Assembly (NCBI GenBank): GCA_012839745.1 | Contig: DUMS01000002.1 | Span: 32,537-96,536 of the forward strand | Length of the DNA stretch: 64,000 nt | Direction of reading: 5' to 3' | Source of the DNA: Tissierellia bacterium | GTDB lineage: Bacteria > Bacillota > Clostridia > Tissierellales > Tepidimicrobiaceae | In this document: piece by piece, positions 7,997 to 17,123 of the stretch | Position numbering within the stretch: the first letter of the stretch is position 1 | Layout of the letters: every line of letters begins with the position of its first letter | Notes under the pieces: model-generated | Databases searched by the model: none | What the model was told of the DNA's origin: nothing | Seen by the model: the letters and a program-made list of their open reading frames with translations, nothing else | Position numbers and translations under genes: made by a program

Positions 7997-8827
7997 ATGA
8001 AAAAAAGGTCATTTATATTCGCAATATTGTTATGCGTATTTATCAGTATATTTATTTTTCGTCCAAGGAGCGAATCATCTCCAGTAATTAATAATCCATC
8101 GCCTGATACTTTCGGGGACAGTATTACTACTCCATCAGAAGATGAAAGCAACATCCCTTCAGAATCCAATGCTGATGAAGAAGTCGAAGAAGAAGAAAAG
8201 GAAGTGGATTTACTGGAAGAAACCAGCCACATAGATGATGATGGCAAGGTAATTGTAGACAATACTGATGACATTCTGGTTTTAGTCAACAAAAACAGAA
8301 ACCTTCCATCTGATTATGTGCCTGATGATCTGGTTGTTCCTAATGTCAGGTTCACTTTTGAGGGATTCGATGAAAAGAAACAGATGAGAAAAGAGGCTGC
8401 AGAAGCTTTGGAAGAGCTGTTTAAAGCAGCTGAGGAGGAAGGAATATATCTGTTTGCTGTTTCAGGCTACAGGTCTTATAACAGACAGAAATATCTGTTT
8501 GACACAAGGGCTGCAAGAGATGGATTTGAGGAAGCAAATAAGCTTACTGCATATCCTGGCCAGAGCGAACATCAGACAGGCCTTGCCATGGATGTATCAT
8601 GTCAGTCTGTTGGGTTTGATTTGACGCAAAAATTTGGACAAACTGTTGAAGGAATCTGGCTAAAGGAAAATGCCCACAAATTTGGATTTATAATCCGCTA
8701 TCAGGAGGATAAAGTGGATATTACAGGATACAGCTATGAGCCATGGCATATTAGGTATGTAGGAAAGGAAGCAGCAAAGGAGATATATGAAAGAAATATT
8801 ACACTGGAAGAATATCTGGGTGCATAA
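7997..8827 (+). CDS. VanY-type D-alanyl-D-alanine carboxypeptidase (peptidase M15B), membrane anchored
   Basis: The N-terminal signal anchor (about residues 4-22) is followed by a 60-residue acidic linker rich in Glu, Asp and Ser. The M15 catalytic domain then shows the zinc ligands in SEHQTGLAMDV (His and Asp) and EPWHIRYVG (His), plus the substrate motif SGYRSYNRQ. It trims the terminal D-Ala of peptidoglycan stem peptides outside the cell. I chose the ATG at 7997 because AAGGAG lies 9 bases upstream. A TTG at 7988 lies too close to that site. It stands alone with a bidirectional terminator behind it. Confidence 0.93.
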   Translation: MKKRSFIFAILLCVFISIFIFRPRSESSPVINNPSPDTFGDSITTPSEDESNIPSESNADEEVEEEEKEVDLLEETSHIDDDGKVIVDNTDDILVLVNKNRNLPSDYVPDDLVVPNVRFTFEGFDEKKQMRKEAAEALEELFKAAEEEGIYLFAVSGYRSYNRQKYLFDTRAARDGFEEANKLTAYPGQSEHQTGLAMDVSCQSVGFDLTQKFGQTVEGIWLKENAHKFGFIIRYQEDKVDITGYSYEPWHIRYVGKEAAKEIYERNITLEEYLGA

Positions 8828-8829
8828 TT

Positions 8830-8861
8830 AAAAGCCTGTACTCCAATGAGTACAGGCTTTT
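8830..8861. terminator. Bidirectional terminator
   Basis: AAAAGCCTGTACT / AGTACAGGCTTTT, 13-bp perfect arms with a 6-base loop and T-runs on both sides. It serves the carboxypeptidase gene and the convergent HAD gene, whose stop codon lies inside it. Confidence 0.88.
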
Positions 8862-9330
8862 AACTTCTTAAAGTTGCTTTAATCTTATTTTCATCCAGTA
8901 TAATGTCTAAGGCTTCTATTATGGACCTTGTTACTATGTCTGCATTAGCCAGTAGCTTTCCACATGAGCCTTCGCCTTCTATTACTGCTACAGACAGTAT
9001 GCTCTCCTTAAACATGGGTATGTCATTATATCCATTGCCTACACATATGGTTTTGTGTCCGTTCAGTTTCATAACCATTTCCTTTTTGAATATCCCCGAG
9101 TCTTCCTTTGGAAAATATAAAACATTAACTCCCAGATTATTGCATTCTTCCTTTGCAGTGCCATAGGTATCAGCTGTAAGTATATATACATTTACGTGTT
9201 CCTTCAGCTTATTAATTCGTTCCCTGACTCCCTCTATTATCCTGCCATCAACTGCTATGGTACCGTTATAATCCAATACTACATTTTCTATTTTCAGTTC
9301 CCCTCTGCCAGGTATTATATAATGCAGCAT
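8860..9330 (-). CDS. HAD-superfamily phosphatase, soluble P-type ATPase-like
   Basis: About 156 residues. HAD motif I is LDYNGTIAVDG (nucleophile Asp, with Asn at the usual +2 position), motif II is ILTADT, and motif III is CVGNGYNDIPM with the Mg-binding Asp. The small size without a cap, and the DYNGT sequence, match the group named soluble P-type ATPase (COG4087-like). It would hydrolyse a phosphate ester; the substrate is unknown. I prefer the ATG at 9330, which has GGGGG 7 bases upstream. An upstream in-frame start at 9378 has no ribosome site. Confidence 0.8.
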   Translation of the reverse strand: MLHYIIPGRGELKIENVVLDYNGTIAVDGRIIEGVRERINKLKEHVNVYILTADTYGTAKEECNNLGVNVLYFPKEDSGIFKKEMVMKLNGHKTICVGNGYNDIPMFKESILSVAVIEGEGSCGKLLANADIVTRSIIEALDIILDENKIKATLRS

Positions 9331-9378
9331 TATTTTACCCCCATATCTCTCCATATTATACAGTTTCATGAATTCCAC

Positions 9379-9815
9379 ATTCTTGTTATTCCCTGTTCTT
9401 TAAACTGGAACAATATGGCAAATTTATAAAGTGATAATTTATTTTCTATTATATTCATAGATAGTTTCTTTATTACTACTTATTTCCATAAACTATGGAT
9501 AATTTTTATATTAAACCTGGTAGGCCTATATAATCCCTAAAGGATTTTTGATATACTATCTTGGGCTGGTAAACCTGCATGCATATTTATCAGGCCATGA
9601 ATTATGATTGTATTTTCCAGCCTGTCCTTTATCATCGCATATCTTTCTTCTATGCAACTCTACAGCTTGAAAATTTCAGAATGCTTTTCAAAAATATATC
9701 CCCTTTTTATTAGCTACTCGAAATATAGATAAAAAAATCGGGCATATTAATTGCCCAATTTTCTTCAATGTTATATACTAGAGCAAATTGCCCCAATTAT
9801 TTTGGAAGTGGAATA
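9379..9815. other. Long intergenic region, mostly featureless
   Basis: AT-rich DNA. It holds the terminator of the coiled-coil gene at 9737-9759. A short minus-strand frame at 9537-9635 (32 residues from ATG) vaguely resembles Spo0E-type peptides but has no good ribosome site. Nothing else is supported. Confidence 0.5.
9737..9759 (-). terminator. Terminator of the coiled-coil gene
   Basis: ATTGGGCA / TGCCCGAT stem (minus strand) followed by T7, about 57 bases after the stop at 9816. Confidence 0.75.
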
Positions 9816-10514
9816 TTATTTGCTGCTGCCTGATTTAGATACCTTTTGTAAAAATGAAGAGGACATTCTCTCTGTAAAAGCATTTATTGATTCAATGAGT
9901 TTAGACTTTTCTTCAAGTATTTCTTGATATTGTTTTATGTAACGCTTATTCTCGATTTCCAGATTTCTAATAGTTTCTGTTAATTCATTAATCTTATCTG
10001 AACTTTCCTGTTTGAAGGCTTTAAATTCATCATTTAATTGTTTGTACTTATCCATTTCCAGCTTTAATTGAACTGAAATTTTTTCATATTCTGCTGTTGA
10101 TTCATTTCGATACGCCTTATAATCTTCCAGCAATTGTTCATACTTTTCCTGACTATTTGCAAGGTTGTTTTCCAGATTCTCGATTTCCTTCTTGCTATCC
10201 TCCAGCATTTGATCCTTTGCGGATAATTCCTGCCTAATCCGGTTAATAGTCTCATTTGCTGAAGCTAGCTGTTCGTTAAGAGCATTTATTTCATATAGAA
10301 ATAGTTTGCGCTCTTTAATGATATTTTCTGTAGATACTATTAAATCCAATACTGTCTTATCCTGATTTTCCTTGGAAAGAACATTTTCAGTATTAACATT
10401 TTCGTTTTCTATAACCAATTCTTCGACTTGCCCTTCATTTGACCCTTCCTGAACCTGCTCATTGTCAGCGCTAAGCTTAAACCAACCCTTATTTTTCTTT
10501 TTTTTGCTTGCCAA
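9816..10514 (-). CDS. Long coiled-coil protein of unknown function
   Basis: About 232 residues. A lysine-rich N-terminus (ASKKKKNKGWFKLS) leads to an acidic stretch. From about residue 50 to 215 there is continuous heptad-like sequence rich in Glu, Lys, Leu, Asn and Gln, which should form a long coiled coil. No membrane segment or enzymatic motif is seen. I chose the TTG at 10514 as start because AAGGAGGTG lies 8 bases upstream. Longer in-frame starts lack a site. It is monocistronic. A structural or DNA-associated role is possible but cannot be assigned. Confidence 0.75.
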   Translation of the reverse strand: MASKKKKNKGWFKLSADNEQVQEGSNEGQVEELVIENENVNTENVLSKENQDKTVLDLIVSTENIIKERKLFLYEINALNEQLASANETINRIRQELSAKDQMLEDSKKEIENLENNLANSQEKYEQLLEDYKAYRNESTAEYEKISVQLKLEMDKYKQLNDEFKAFKQESSDKINELTETIRNLEIENKRYIKQYQEILEEKSKLIESINAFTERMSSSFLQKVSKSGSSK

Positions 10515-10727
10515 TAAAGCCACCTCCTTAATTTCATATCTTGTACTCGAATACCTCGAGCTCTTCATATTATCTTATTCCAAATGGTAATAGCAAAAAT
10601 ATGCTTACTCTAGTATATCTATGTTTAAATGAATGCTAATTTAGTTTTATGTATACTTCTACAAAAAGAACTATATTCCTCTAAAAATATATCGCAATTT
10701 TCGACATTTTTTTCATAATAGTCAGTT

Positions 10728-10958
10728 TTAACCTCCTCCTATGGGTGGAAAAATGGATACTACATCTCCATCTTTTAATTCCCTATCTGCTGGACCATCT
10801 CTACCGTTAAGCAGCATAATGGCCACCTCGTCTTCGTCTATGTTTAATGCTTTTAGTACATCTGATATAATAGTGCCTTCCTCAACATCCATTATTTGAG
10901 CCTTTTTTCTTCCTTGCCTAAAGTGTGCAAATAACCTCACTTCAACCCTAATCACCAT
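10728..10958 (-). CDS. MoaD/ThiS-family ubiquitin-like sulfur carrier
   Basis: 76 residues with a beta-grasp pattern, the MLLNGRDG region and a C-terminal Gly-Gly-Gly after FPPIG. The terminal GG is the site that is adenylated and thiocarboxylated to donate sulfur in molybdopterin or tungstopterin synthesis. GGGGGTG precedes the ATG. It sits 157 bases downstream of the fdhD end and is separated from it by a terminator. The formate dehydrogenase and AOR in this window both need such a cofactor. No MoaE partner is visible, so MoaD itself or an AOR-associated MoaD-like carrier are both possible. Confidence 0.85.
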   Translation of the reverse strand: MVIRVEVRLFAHFRQGRKKAQIMDVEEGTIISDVLKALNIDEDEVAIMLLNGRDGPADRELKDGDVVSIFPPIGGG

Positions 10959-11108
10959 TACACCCCCTTTGATAATATAATAACATAAGTATAAGCCTAC
11001 TCAATATTGTTTTTAGAATTTTCAGCCGATTATTTAAAACAAAATTCCATAGCCTTTATAAACATATAATATTTTTGTAATTCTATCTATTAAGTTTATT
11101 CAATAAAA

Positions 11109-11130
11109 AACAGCCCTAAAAAGGGCTGTT
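11109..11130 (-). terminator. Terminator of the formate dehydrogenase operon
   Basis: AACAGCCCT / AGGGCTGTT stem followed by a T-run on the minus strand. The fdhD stop codon (11116-11118) lies inside the stem. Confidence 0.85.
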
Positions 11131-11892
11131 GCCTGTATATATACTCATCTTCTCTCCCCTTGCAAAGCCTACAAGGGTAATGCCAAGTTTTTCCGATATT
11201 TCCACTGCAAGGCTTGTAGGTGCCGAACGTGAAATGATAACCGGTACCTGCCTTTTCGCTGCCTTTATCAGTATTTCTGATGATACCCTCCCACTTGTAA
11301 GCACCATCTTGTCTTTAGTATCTATTCCATCCAACAGGGCTTTTCCGAATACCTTATCCAATGCATTATGCCTTCCAATATCCTCATTGAATACTATTAT
11401 TTCCTCCATACTACACAATGCACAGCTATGAACCCCTCCAGTTTTCATAAACATTTCTGACCTTTTATTGAATATTCTCATTAATGACTTTATGGACTCA
11501 ATGTTTACATGCAAAGGCTTTTCTATCCTCCTGGATTTGAAGGAGTCAAGTACATTGTAAAATACCGTGCCTTTCCCGCAGCCTGAGGTAATTGTCCTCT
11601 TTCCTCTAAAGTCCTTGCTGAATTCATTTATATTGTTTATATATGCATATCCTAATCCCTTTTCCTCATCTATATAAATCTTGTCAATATCGGAAAGTGC
11701 TGATATAAAGCCTTCAGAGTATAGAAATCCAACAGTCAGCTCCTTTAATGAATTGGGACTGCACAGAAGAGTTACAATCTCCTCATCATTTACAAATATA
11801 GTAAAAGGAAGCTCTGCTGCAACTATATCATCCTCACTGGTTATTTTATCTCTATCTACTCTTGTTATTTTTACTTCCTTTACATCCTTCAT
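11116..11892 (-). CDS. fdhD: Formate dehydrogenase accessory sulfurtransferase FdhD
   Basis: 258 residues matching FdhD. Recognisable segments are LCSPNSLKELTVGFLYSEGF, the HSCALCS region, FNEDIGRHNALDKVFG and the C-terminal LVGFARGEKMSIYTG. FdhD carries sulfur from a cysteine desulfurase to the Mo/W centre of formate dehydrogenase. At the site that is SCGxCG in E. coli this protein reads TSGCGKG, with a single cysteine. It is the last gene of the operon after mobA, with only a few bases between them. Confidence 0.93.
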   Translation of the reverse strand: MKDVKEVKITRVDRDKITSEDDIVAAELPFTIFVNDEEIVTLLCSPNSLKELTVGFLYSEGFISALSDIDKIYIDEEKGLGYAYINNINEFSKDFRGKRTITSGCGKGTVFYNVLDSFKSRRIEKPLHVNIESIKSLMRIFNKRSEMFMKTGGVHSCALCSMEEIIVFNEDIGRHNALDKVFGKALLDGIDTKDKMVLTSGRVSSEILIKAAKRQVPVIISRSAPTSLAVEISEKLGITLVGFARGEKMSIYTGNSPF

Positions 11893-11897
11893 AATAT

Positions 11898-12506
11898 CTA
11901 CCTCAATTTGCCGGATATGGCCATTAGATAGTCCCTCAACTCTTCTCTTGTATTTAGATTTAAAAACATATCCCAGTTTGGACTGAATTCCCTGGCCTTT
12001 TCCTCTTCGATATAGTAGACATTAAGTTTTTTTATAAGTGAGTTAACAGACCTTTTGTCCTTTTGAAGGTGATTCTCTATGTCCTGTATCATATCCTTTG
12101 AATAGAAGGCATTAAAGGGCTCTATCCACTCTCCGAATTTTGTTATGCAGGCCATTACATTTAGCCCTTCAATTTCCTTCTTCATGAAGCGTATATAATC
12201 AAGATTTATATTGGGCATATCACAGGCTACAAAATAAACATAATGGCTTGAGGCCTCCACAAGGCCTGCATGTATGCCTGACAGAGGCCCTTTGCCCACA
12301 ATCTTATCCTCAACAATCTTATCTGTTGAGCCTATATAGTATTCAAACTTATTTGTTACAACTATTATCTCGTCAAACTCCCTCTTAAGCTTCCTCCTTA
12401 TGCTTTCTATAAGGCTTCTCTCATTTATTTTCAGCAGCTGTTTATCGAACCCCATGCGGGTGCTCTTTCCTCCAGCCAGTATAACTGCAGTGCCAAATTC
12501 AAGCAT
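11898..12506 (-). CDS. mobA: Molybdenum cofactor guanylyltransferase MobA
   Basis: 202 residues with the nucleotidyltransferase signature ILAGGKSTRMGFDKQLL at the N-terminus, the GPLSGIHAGL motif and the VACDMPN metal-binding motif. It attaches GMP to molybdopterin to form the guanine dinucleotide cofactor that formate dehydrogenase needs. The ATG follows GGGAG, which overlaps the fdhA stop region, so it is co-translated with fdhA and followed at once by fdhD. Confidence 0.93.
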   Translation of the reverse strand: MLEFGTAVILAGGKSTRMGFDKQLLKINERSLIESIRRKLKREFDEIIVVTNKFEYYIGSTDKIVEDKIVGKGPLSGIHAGLVEASSHYVYFVACDMPNINLDYIRFMKKEIEGLNVMACITKFGEWIEPFNAFYSKDMIQDIENHLQKDKRSVNSLIKKLNVYYIEEEKAREFSPNWDMFLNLNTREELRDYLMAISGKLR

Positions 12507-12510
12507 ATTG

Positions 12511-15192
12511 TCAGCTCCCTATCCTTTCTAATTTTACAGCAGTAACCTTCAGTTCCGGAATCTTTGAATATTCGTCCAAATCCATAGTATGGGTCAAATA
12601 GTTTACCCTTGTATCTGCGAAATGGAAAGGTATAAAAAGCACATTTTCATCTACAGCATCCGTAATCCTGGCAGTGACTACTATTTCTCCTCTCCTTGAT
12701 ATTACCCGTACTTTTTCACCGTCTGCAATGCCAAGCCTACTGGCTGTAGCTTCATTTATTTCCATAAACGAATGCGGCTGCAGTTTATTCAGCCCTTCAA
12801 CCCTTCCTGTAAGGGTTCTGGTGTGATAATGATATCTCAGTCTTCCTGTAGTCAGTATGAATGGATATTCTTCATCAGGGGTTTCAACGCTTTCCCTGTA
12901 ATCAATAGGCATAAAGAGCCCCTTGCCTCTCATTATTCTGTCCTTGTGAAGGTATTTAGTTCCCGGATGGCTTAAATCAGGACATGGCCACTGCAGTCCT
13001 TCTTCTTCAATTCTTTCATAGGTAATCCCTCCATATTGGGGAGTTACGCTTCTAATCTCCTCCATTATCTCACTGGGATGTGAGTATTCCTTTTCATGGC
13101 CAAGCCTTTTCATAATATCTGAAAGTATCTGCCAATCAGGCTTTGAATTTCCAACAGGCTTTATCCCCTGCCTTACCCTTTGGACTCTTCTTTCAGTATT
13201 TGTAAAAGTGCCATCCTTCTCAGCAAAGGAGGATGCAGGCAGTACTACATCTGCATATTCTGCAGTTTCCGTCAGGAATAAATCCTGTACTACCAGGAAG
13301 TCCAGGCTCCTTAGTGCTTTATCCACATGGCTTATATCCGGGTCTGATACCATTGGATTCTCCCCCATTATATACATAAACTTTAAGTTGCCCTTTTCTG
13401 CTTCTTTCATCATTTCGGCAACTGTAAGCCCTACAGTTCCTGATAGCTTTGCATTCCATGCCTTTTCAAACTTCTCCTTAACCTCCGGTTTAAATACCTT
13501 CTGGTATCCAGGATAGTCAGTAGGAACTGCACCCATATCTGTTGAGCCTTGAACGTTATTTTGACCTCTCAGTGGATTAACCCCTGCTGATTCCTTGCCT
13601 ACATTTCCGCATAGAAGGCTTAAGTTGGATATGCTCATTACACCGCTGGTTCCTGTGCTATGCTGGGTTACACCCATTGTATAATAAATTCCTGCCTTTG
13701 GAGCCCTTGCATATAATCGGGCAGCCTTTATTATATCTTCCTTGTCTACATTGCAAATCTGGGCTGCCACCTCCGGAGTATAGCCCTTTATGACCTCTCT
13801 GAATGCTTCGAAGTTCTCAGTATTCTTCTCTATAAATTCCTTATCATATAATTCCTCTTCCAATATAACATTCATCATTCCATTAAGCAATGCAACATTG
13901 GTGCCTGGCTTTATTTGCAGGTACACATCTGCCAGCTGGCTCAGCTCTATTCTCCTGGGGTCTGCCACTATGAGTTTTGCTCCCCTCTTTATTGCCCTCT
14001 TCATGAAAGTACTTATTACAGGATGGGTTTCCGTAGTATTTGACCCTATTATAAATATTAAGTCAGTGTTCAGAGTTTCCTCTATGCTATTTGTCATAGC
14101 CCCGGTTCCCAATGTAGTTGCAAGACCTGCAACTGTTGAAGAGTGTCAGAGGCGGGCACAGTGGTCCACATTGTTGGTCCCTATCAGCGCTCTGAACATC
14201 TTCTGGAACAGGTAGTTCTCCTCATTGGTGCATTTAGCTGATGATAGCCCTCCCAGGCTGTCAGGGCCATATTTCTCCCTTATTTCCTTTATCTTATTTA
14301 CAATCAAATCATAGGCTTCCTCCCAGGTAGCCTCTTCAAATTTGCCATTTCTCTTTATAAGCGGAGTTTTCAGCCTATCAGGATGATTTATAAAACCATA
14401 TCCAAATCTTCCTTTTACACACATGAGGCCATTGTTTGCCTTTCCTCGTGCAGGCTCTACTCCCACAACCCTGTTTCCCTTTACCAGCAGGTACATCTGG
14501 CACCCTACTCCACAATAGATACAGGTGGTTTTTACCTTTTTTACTTCCCAGGTCCTGAATTTCTCAGGCTTTTTGGGCATCAAGGCTCCCACAGGGCAAT
14601 TAGCCACACAGTTTCCGCAGGAAACGCAGTCTGAAGTTGCCAGCCCCATATCAAAGGGGGTGGATACCTTGGTATTAAATCCTCTGTTCTTAAAAGCAAT
14701 GGCGCTGGTACCCTGCAAATCCCTGCATACCCTTACGCATTTTCCGCAGAGTATGCACTTGTTCGGATCATAATAGTAGAACGGATTGGATTCATCAATA
14801 GGGTATTTCTTCTTTTCCCCTATATAGGAGCCCTTCTTTATGCCGTATTCATAGCAATAATCCATCAGCTTGCATTCTCCCGCCTTTTCACAGGTTAAAC
14901 AGTCCTCCGGATGGTTTGAGTATAACAGGTCAAGTATTTCCTTCCTTGCCTTTATTACCTTCTCGCTATGTGTTTCTATTTCCATTCCATCCCTTACCTT
15001 TGTGGAACATGAAGCTTCCAGGTTCCTTCTTCCCTTTATTTCCACTACACATAGCCTGCAGGCACCATAAGGCTCCAGCCTATCATCGTTACATAATGTA
15101 GGAATGGATATGCCTAGTCTATTGCAGGCTTCAAGTATGGTTATACCCTTATCAACCTGATACTTCTTGCCGTTGACAGTAATTTCAACCAT
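12511..15192 (-). CDS. fdhA: Selenocysteine-containing formate dehydrogenase catalytic subunit (read through UGA at 14146-14148)
   Basis: One gene of about 893 residues, read through an in-frame TGA as selenocysteine (Sec349, context HCARL-Sec-HSSTVAGL). The N-terminus has a [2Fe-2S] domain (CxxC in GACRLCVVEIKG), a His-Cys3 segment (HPEDCLTCEKAGECKLMD) and two ferredoxin-type motifs (CILCGKCVRVC, CVSCGNCVANC). The molybdopterin oxidoreductase domain starts at CIYCGVGC. The C-terminal half carries GENPMVSDPD and the cofactor-binding GRLRYHYHTRTLTGR. It oxidises formate or reduces CO2 with a Mo- or W-bis-PGD centre. The NuoG-like N-terminus and the NuoE/NuoF-like genes upstream point to an NAD(P)-linked, possibly electron-bifurcating complex. 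Start ATG at 15192 after AGGGG. Confidence 0.95.
14116..14148 (-). other. Sec codon and bacterial SECIS-like hairpin in fdhA
   Basis: TGA at 14146-14148. Twelve bases downstream in the mRNA is the stem AGTTGCA / TGCAACT (14116-14134) with a GGTCT loop. The apical GUUGCAGGUCU closely matches the E. coli fdhF SECIS, which sits at about the same distance. Confidence 0.88.
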
Positions 15193-15230
15193 TACATTCA
15201 ACCCCTATTCATTATGTATTGTAAAAAATT

Positions 15231-17108
15231 CTATCTCTTGATAACTGCACCTACAGGGCAGACTTCCATACATGTACCGCATTTAATACATTTTTCAGCA
15301 TCTATAGTATGCCTTTCCTTCACATTTCCTCTTATTGCTGAAACAGGACAGTTTCTGGCACACCTGGTACAGCCGATGCATTTGTCTGTAATGTAAAACT
15401 CCAATAATTCCCTACATACGCCAGCTGGGCATCTCTTTTCATATACGTGGGCTTTATATTCTTCCCTGAAGTACTTCAACGTTGATTTTACAGGATTTGA
15501 TGCAGTCTGTCCCAACCCGCAGAGGGAGCTTATAGTTATGTTTTCCGCTAGAGATTCAAGCCTTTCCAGGTCCTCTTCAGTTCCTTCGCCCCTGGTGATT
15601 CTCTCCAGTATTTCGAGCATCCTCTTGGTTCCTTCCCTGCAGGGTATGCATTTGCCACAGGACTCATCTACTGTGAAGTCCAAAAAGAATCTGGCTATAT
15701 CCACCATACAGTCATTCTCGTCAAGAACAATCATTCCTCCTGACCCCATTATGGAGCCTGTTTTGGCTAACGATGCAAAATCAACTGGTGTATCCAGAAA
15801 TTCTTCCGGTATACATCCTCCTGATGGCCCTCCCGTTTGAACTGCCTTAAACTTCCTGCCTCCAGCAATTCCTCCTCCTATATCAAATATTATTTCCCTC
15901 AATGTGGTTCCCATGGGAACCTCTACAAGCCCTGTATTCTTTACCTTACCTCCAAGAGCAAATACCTTGGTCCCGGAGGAATCCTCCGTACCAATGCTTC
16001 TAAACCAGTCTGCTCCATTGATGATTATTGGAGGTACATTTGCCAGGGTTTCAACGTTGTTTATGATTGTAGGCTTACCCCACAACCCCTTGTGAGCAGT
16101 TCTTTCCACCTTAGGCCTTGGCATTCCTCTTCTGCCTTCTATGGATTCCATTAAGGCTGTTCCCTCTCCACATACAAAGGCTCCTGCTCCAAGCCTCAGC
16201 TCTATATCAAAATTAAATCCTGTGCCGAATATGTTTTTACCTAAAAGCCCCTTGTCTCTGGCTTGCTTTATTGCAGTTCTCAGCCTTTCAACAGCTACCG
16301 GATATTCAGCTCTTACGTATATAAATCCCTGGTCTGAACCTATGGCATAACCGCATATGGCCATTCCTTCAAGTACCGAATGAGGGTCGCCTTCCAGTAT
16401 GCTTCTGTCCATAAAAGCACCAGGGTCCCCTTCATCAGCATTGCATATTACATATTTCTTATCTGCATGGTATTTATAGGCAGTTTCCCATTTCCTGCCT
16501 GTAGGGAATCCTGCTCCCCCTCTTCCCCTTAGATTGGACCGCTTTATTACCTCTATGACTTCTCCCTGCTCCATTTCAGTCAGTACCTTTGCCAACGCCT
16601 GATACCCGTCCAATGCAATATACTCATCTATATTGTTATAGTCTATGATTCCACAGTTTCTTAAGGCTATCTTCTTCTGTTTTTTGTAGAAATCCACCTG
16701 ATGTACAGGTATCACCTGTTCCCCTTTTCTCGCACCTTCAAAGAGTAGCCTTTCTACAATCTCATTTTTGCAGAGATGCTTTTCCACTATTTCATCTATG
16801 TCTTCAGGTTTTACCTTGCTGTAGAAAACCCCTTCAGGATATATTTCTATATTAGGGCCTGATTCACATAATCCAAAGCATCCTGCAATGCTTACCTCTA
16901 CATTTTTTAACCCTTTCCTGTCTATTGCTCTGATAAACCTTTCCTTTATGTCCTCCACCTTTGAAGAATGGCAGCCTGGGCCTCCGCATATAAGCACATG
17001 CCTGTATGACTTTTCCCCAATTAATTCCCTGTTCAGCTTATACAGCTTAGCCCCCATAGCCTTTAGGGTTCTTTCCTTGATAGCATCTAACTCCTGAATG
17101 GTTATCAT
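15231..17108 (-). CDS. NuoF/HydB-like NADH-binding flavoprotein subunit of the formate dehydrogenase complex
   Basis: 625 residues in four parts. First is a thioredoxin-like [2Fe-2S] domain (CGGPGCHSSK, AGCFGLCESGP). Second is the FMN/NADH domain of the 51-kDa complex I family (RGRGGAGFPTGRKWE, GAGAFVCGEGTALMESIEG). Third is the [4Fe-4S] motif CGKCIPCREGTKRM. Last is a C-terminal two-cluster ferredoxin domain (CIGCTRCARNCP, CIKCGTCMEVCP). This extended form is typical of HydB-type and bifurcating dehydrogenases rather than respiratory complex I. It passes electrons between NAD(H) and FdhA, and perhaps ferredoxin. It lies 15 bases after the NuoE-like gene and 38 bases before fdhA. Confidence 0.93.
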   Translation of the reverse strand: MITIQELDAIKERTLKAMGAKLYKLNRELIGEKSYRHVLICGGPGCHSSKVEDIKERFIRAIDRKGLKNVEVSIAGCFGLCESGPNIEIYPEGVFYSKVKPEDIDEIVEKHLCKNEIVERLLFEGARKGEQVIPVHQVDFYKKQKKIALRNCGIIDYNNIDEYIALDGYQALAKVLTEMEQGEVIEVIKRSNLRGRGGAGFPTGRKWETAYKYHADKKYVICNADEGDPGAFMDRSILEGDPHSVLEGMAICGYAIGSDQGFIYVRAEYPVAVERLRTAIKQARDKGLLGKNIFGTGFNFDIELRLGAGAFVCGEGTALMESIEGRRGMPRPKVERTAHKGLWGKPTIINNVETLANVPPIIINGADWFRSIGTEDSSGTKVFALGGKVKNTGLVEVPMGTTLREIIFDIGGGIAGGRKFKAVQTGGPSGGCIPEEFLDTPVDFASLAKTGSIMGSGGMIVLDENDCMVDIARFFLDFTVDESCGKCIPCREGTKRMLEILERITRGEGTEEDLERLESLAENITISSLCGLGQTASNPVKSTLKYFREEYKAHVYEKRCPAGVCRELLEFYITDKCIGCTRCARNCPVSAIRGNVKERHTIDAEKCIKCGTCMEVCPVGAVIKR

Positions 17109-17123
17109 GTATTTCCCTCCATT

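Noticed and set aside
9537-9635. Spo0E-like peptide on the minus strand
   Set aside because: Only a loose resemblance, with no good ribosome site and no clear SQxLD signature; kept as a note only.
14146-15201. A separate 351-residue ferredoxin-like protein ending at TGA
   Set aside because: The TGA is at the selenocysteine site of FdhA, the downstream frame continues the same protein, and a SECIS hairpin follows. It is one gene.
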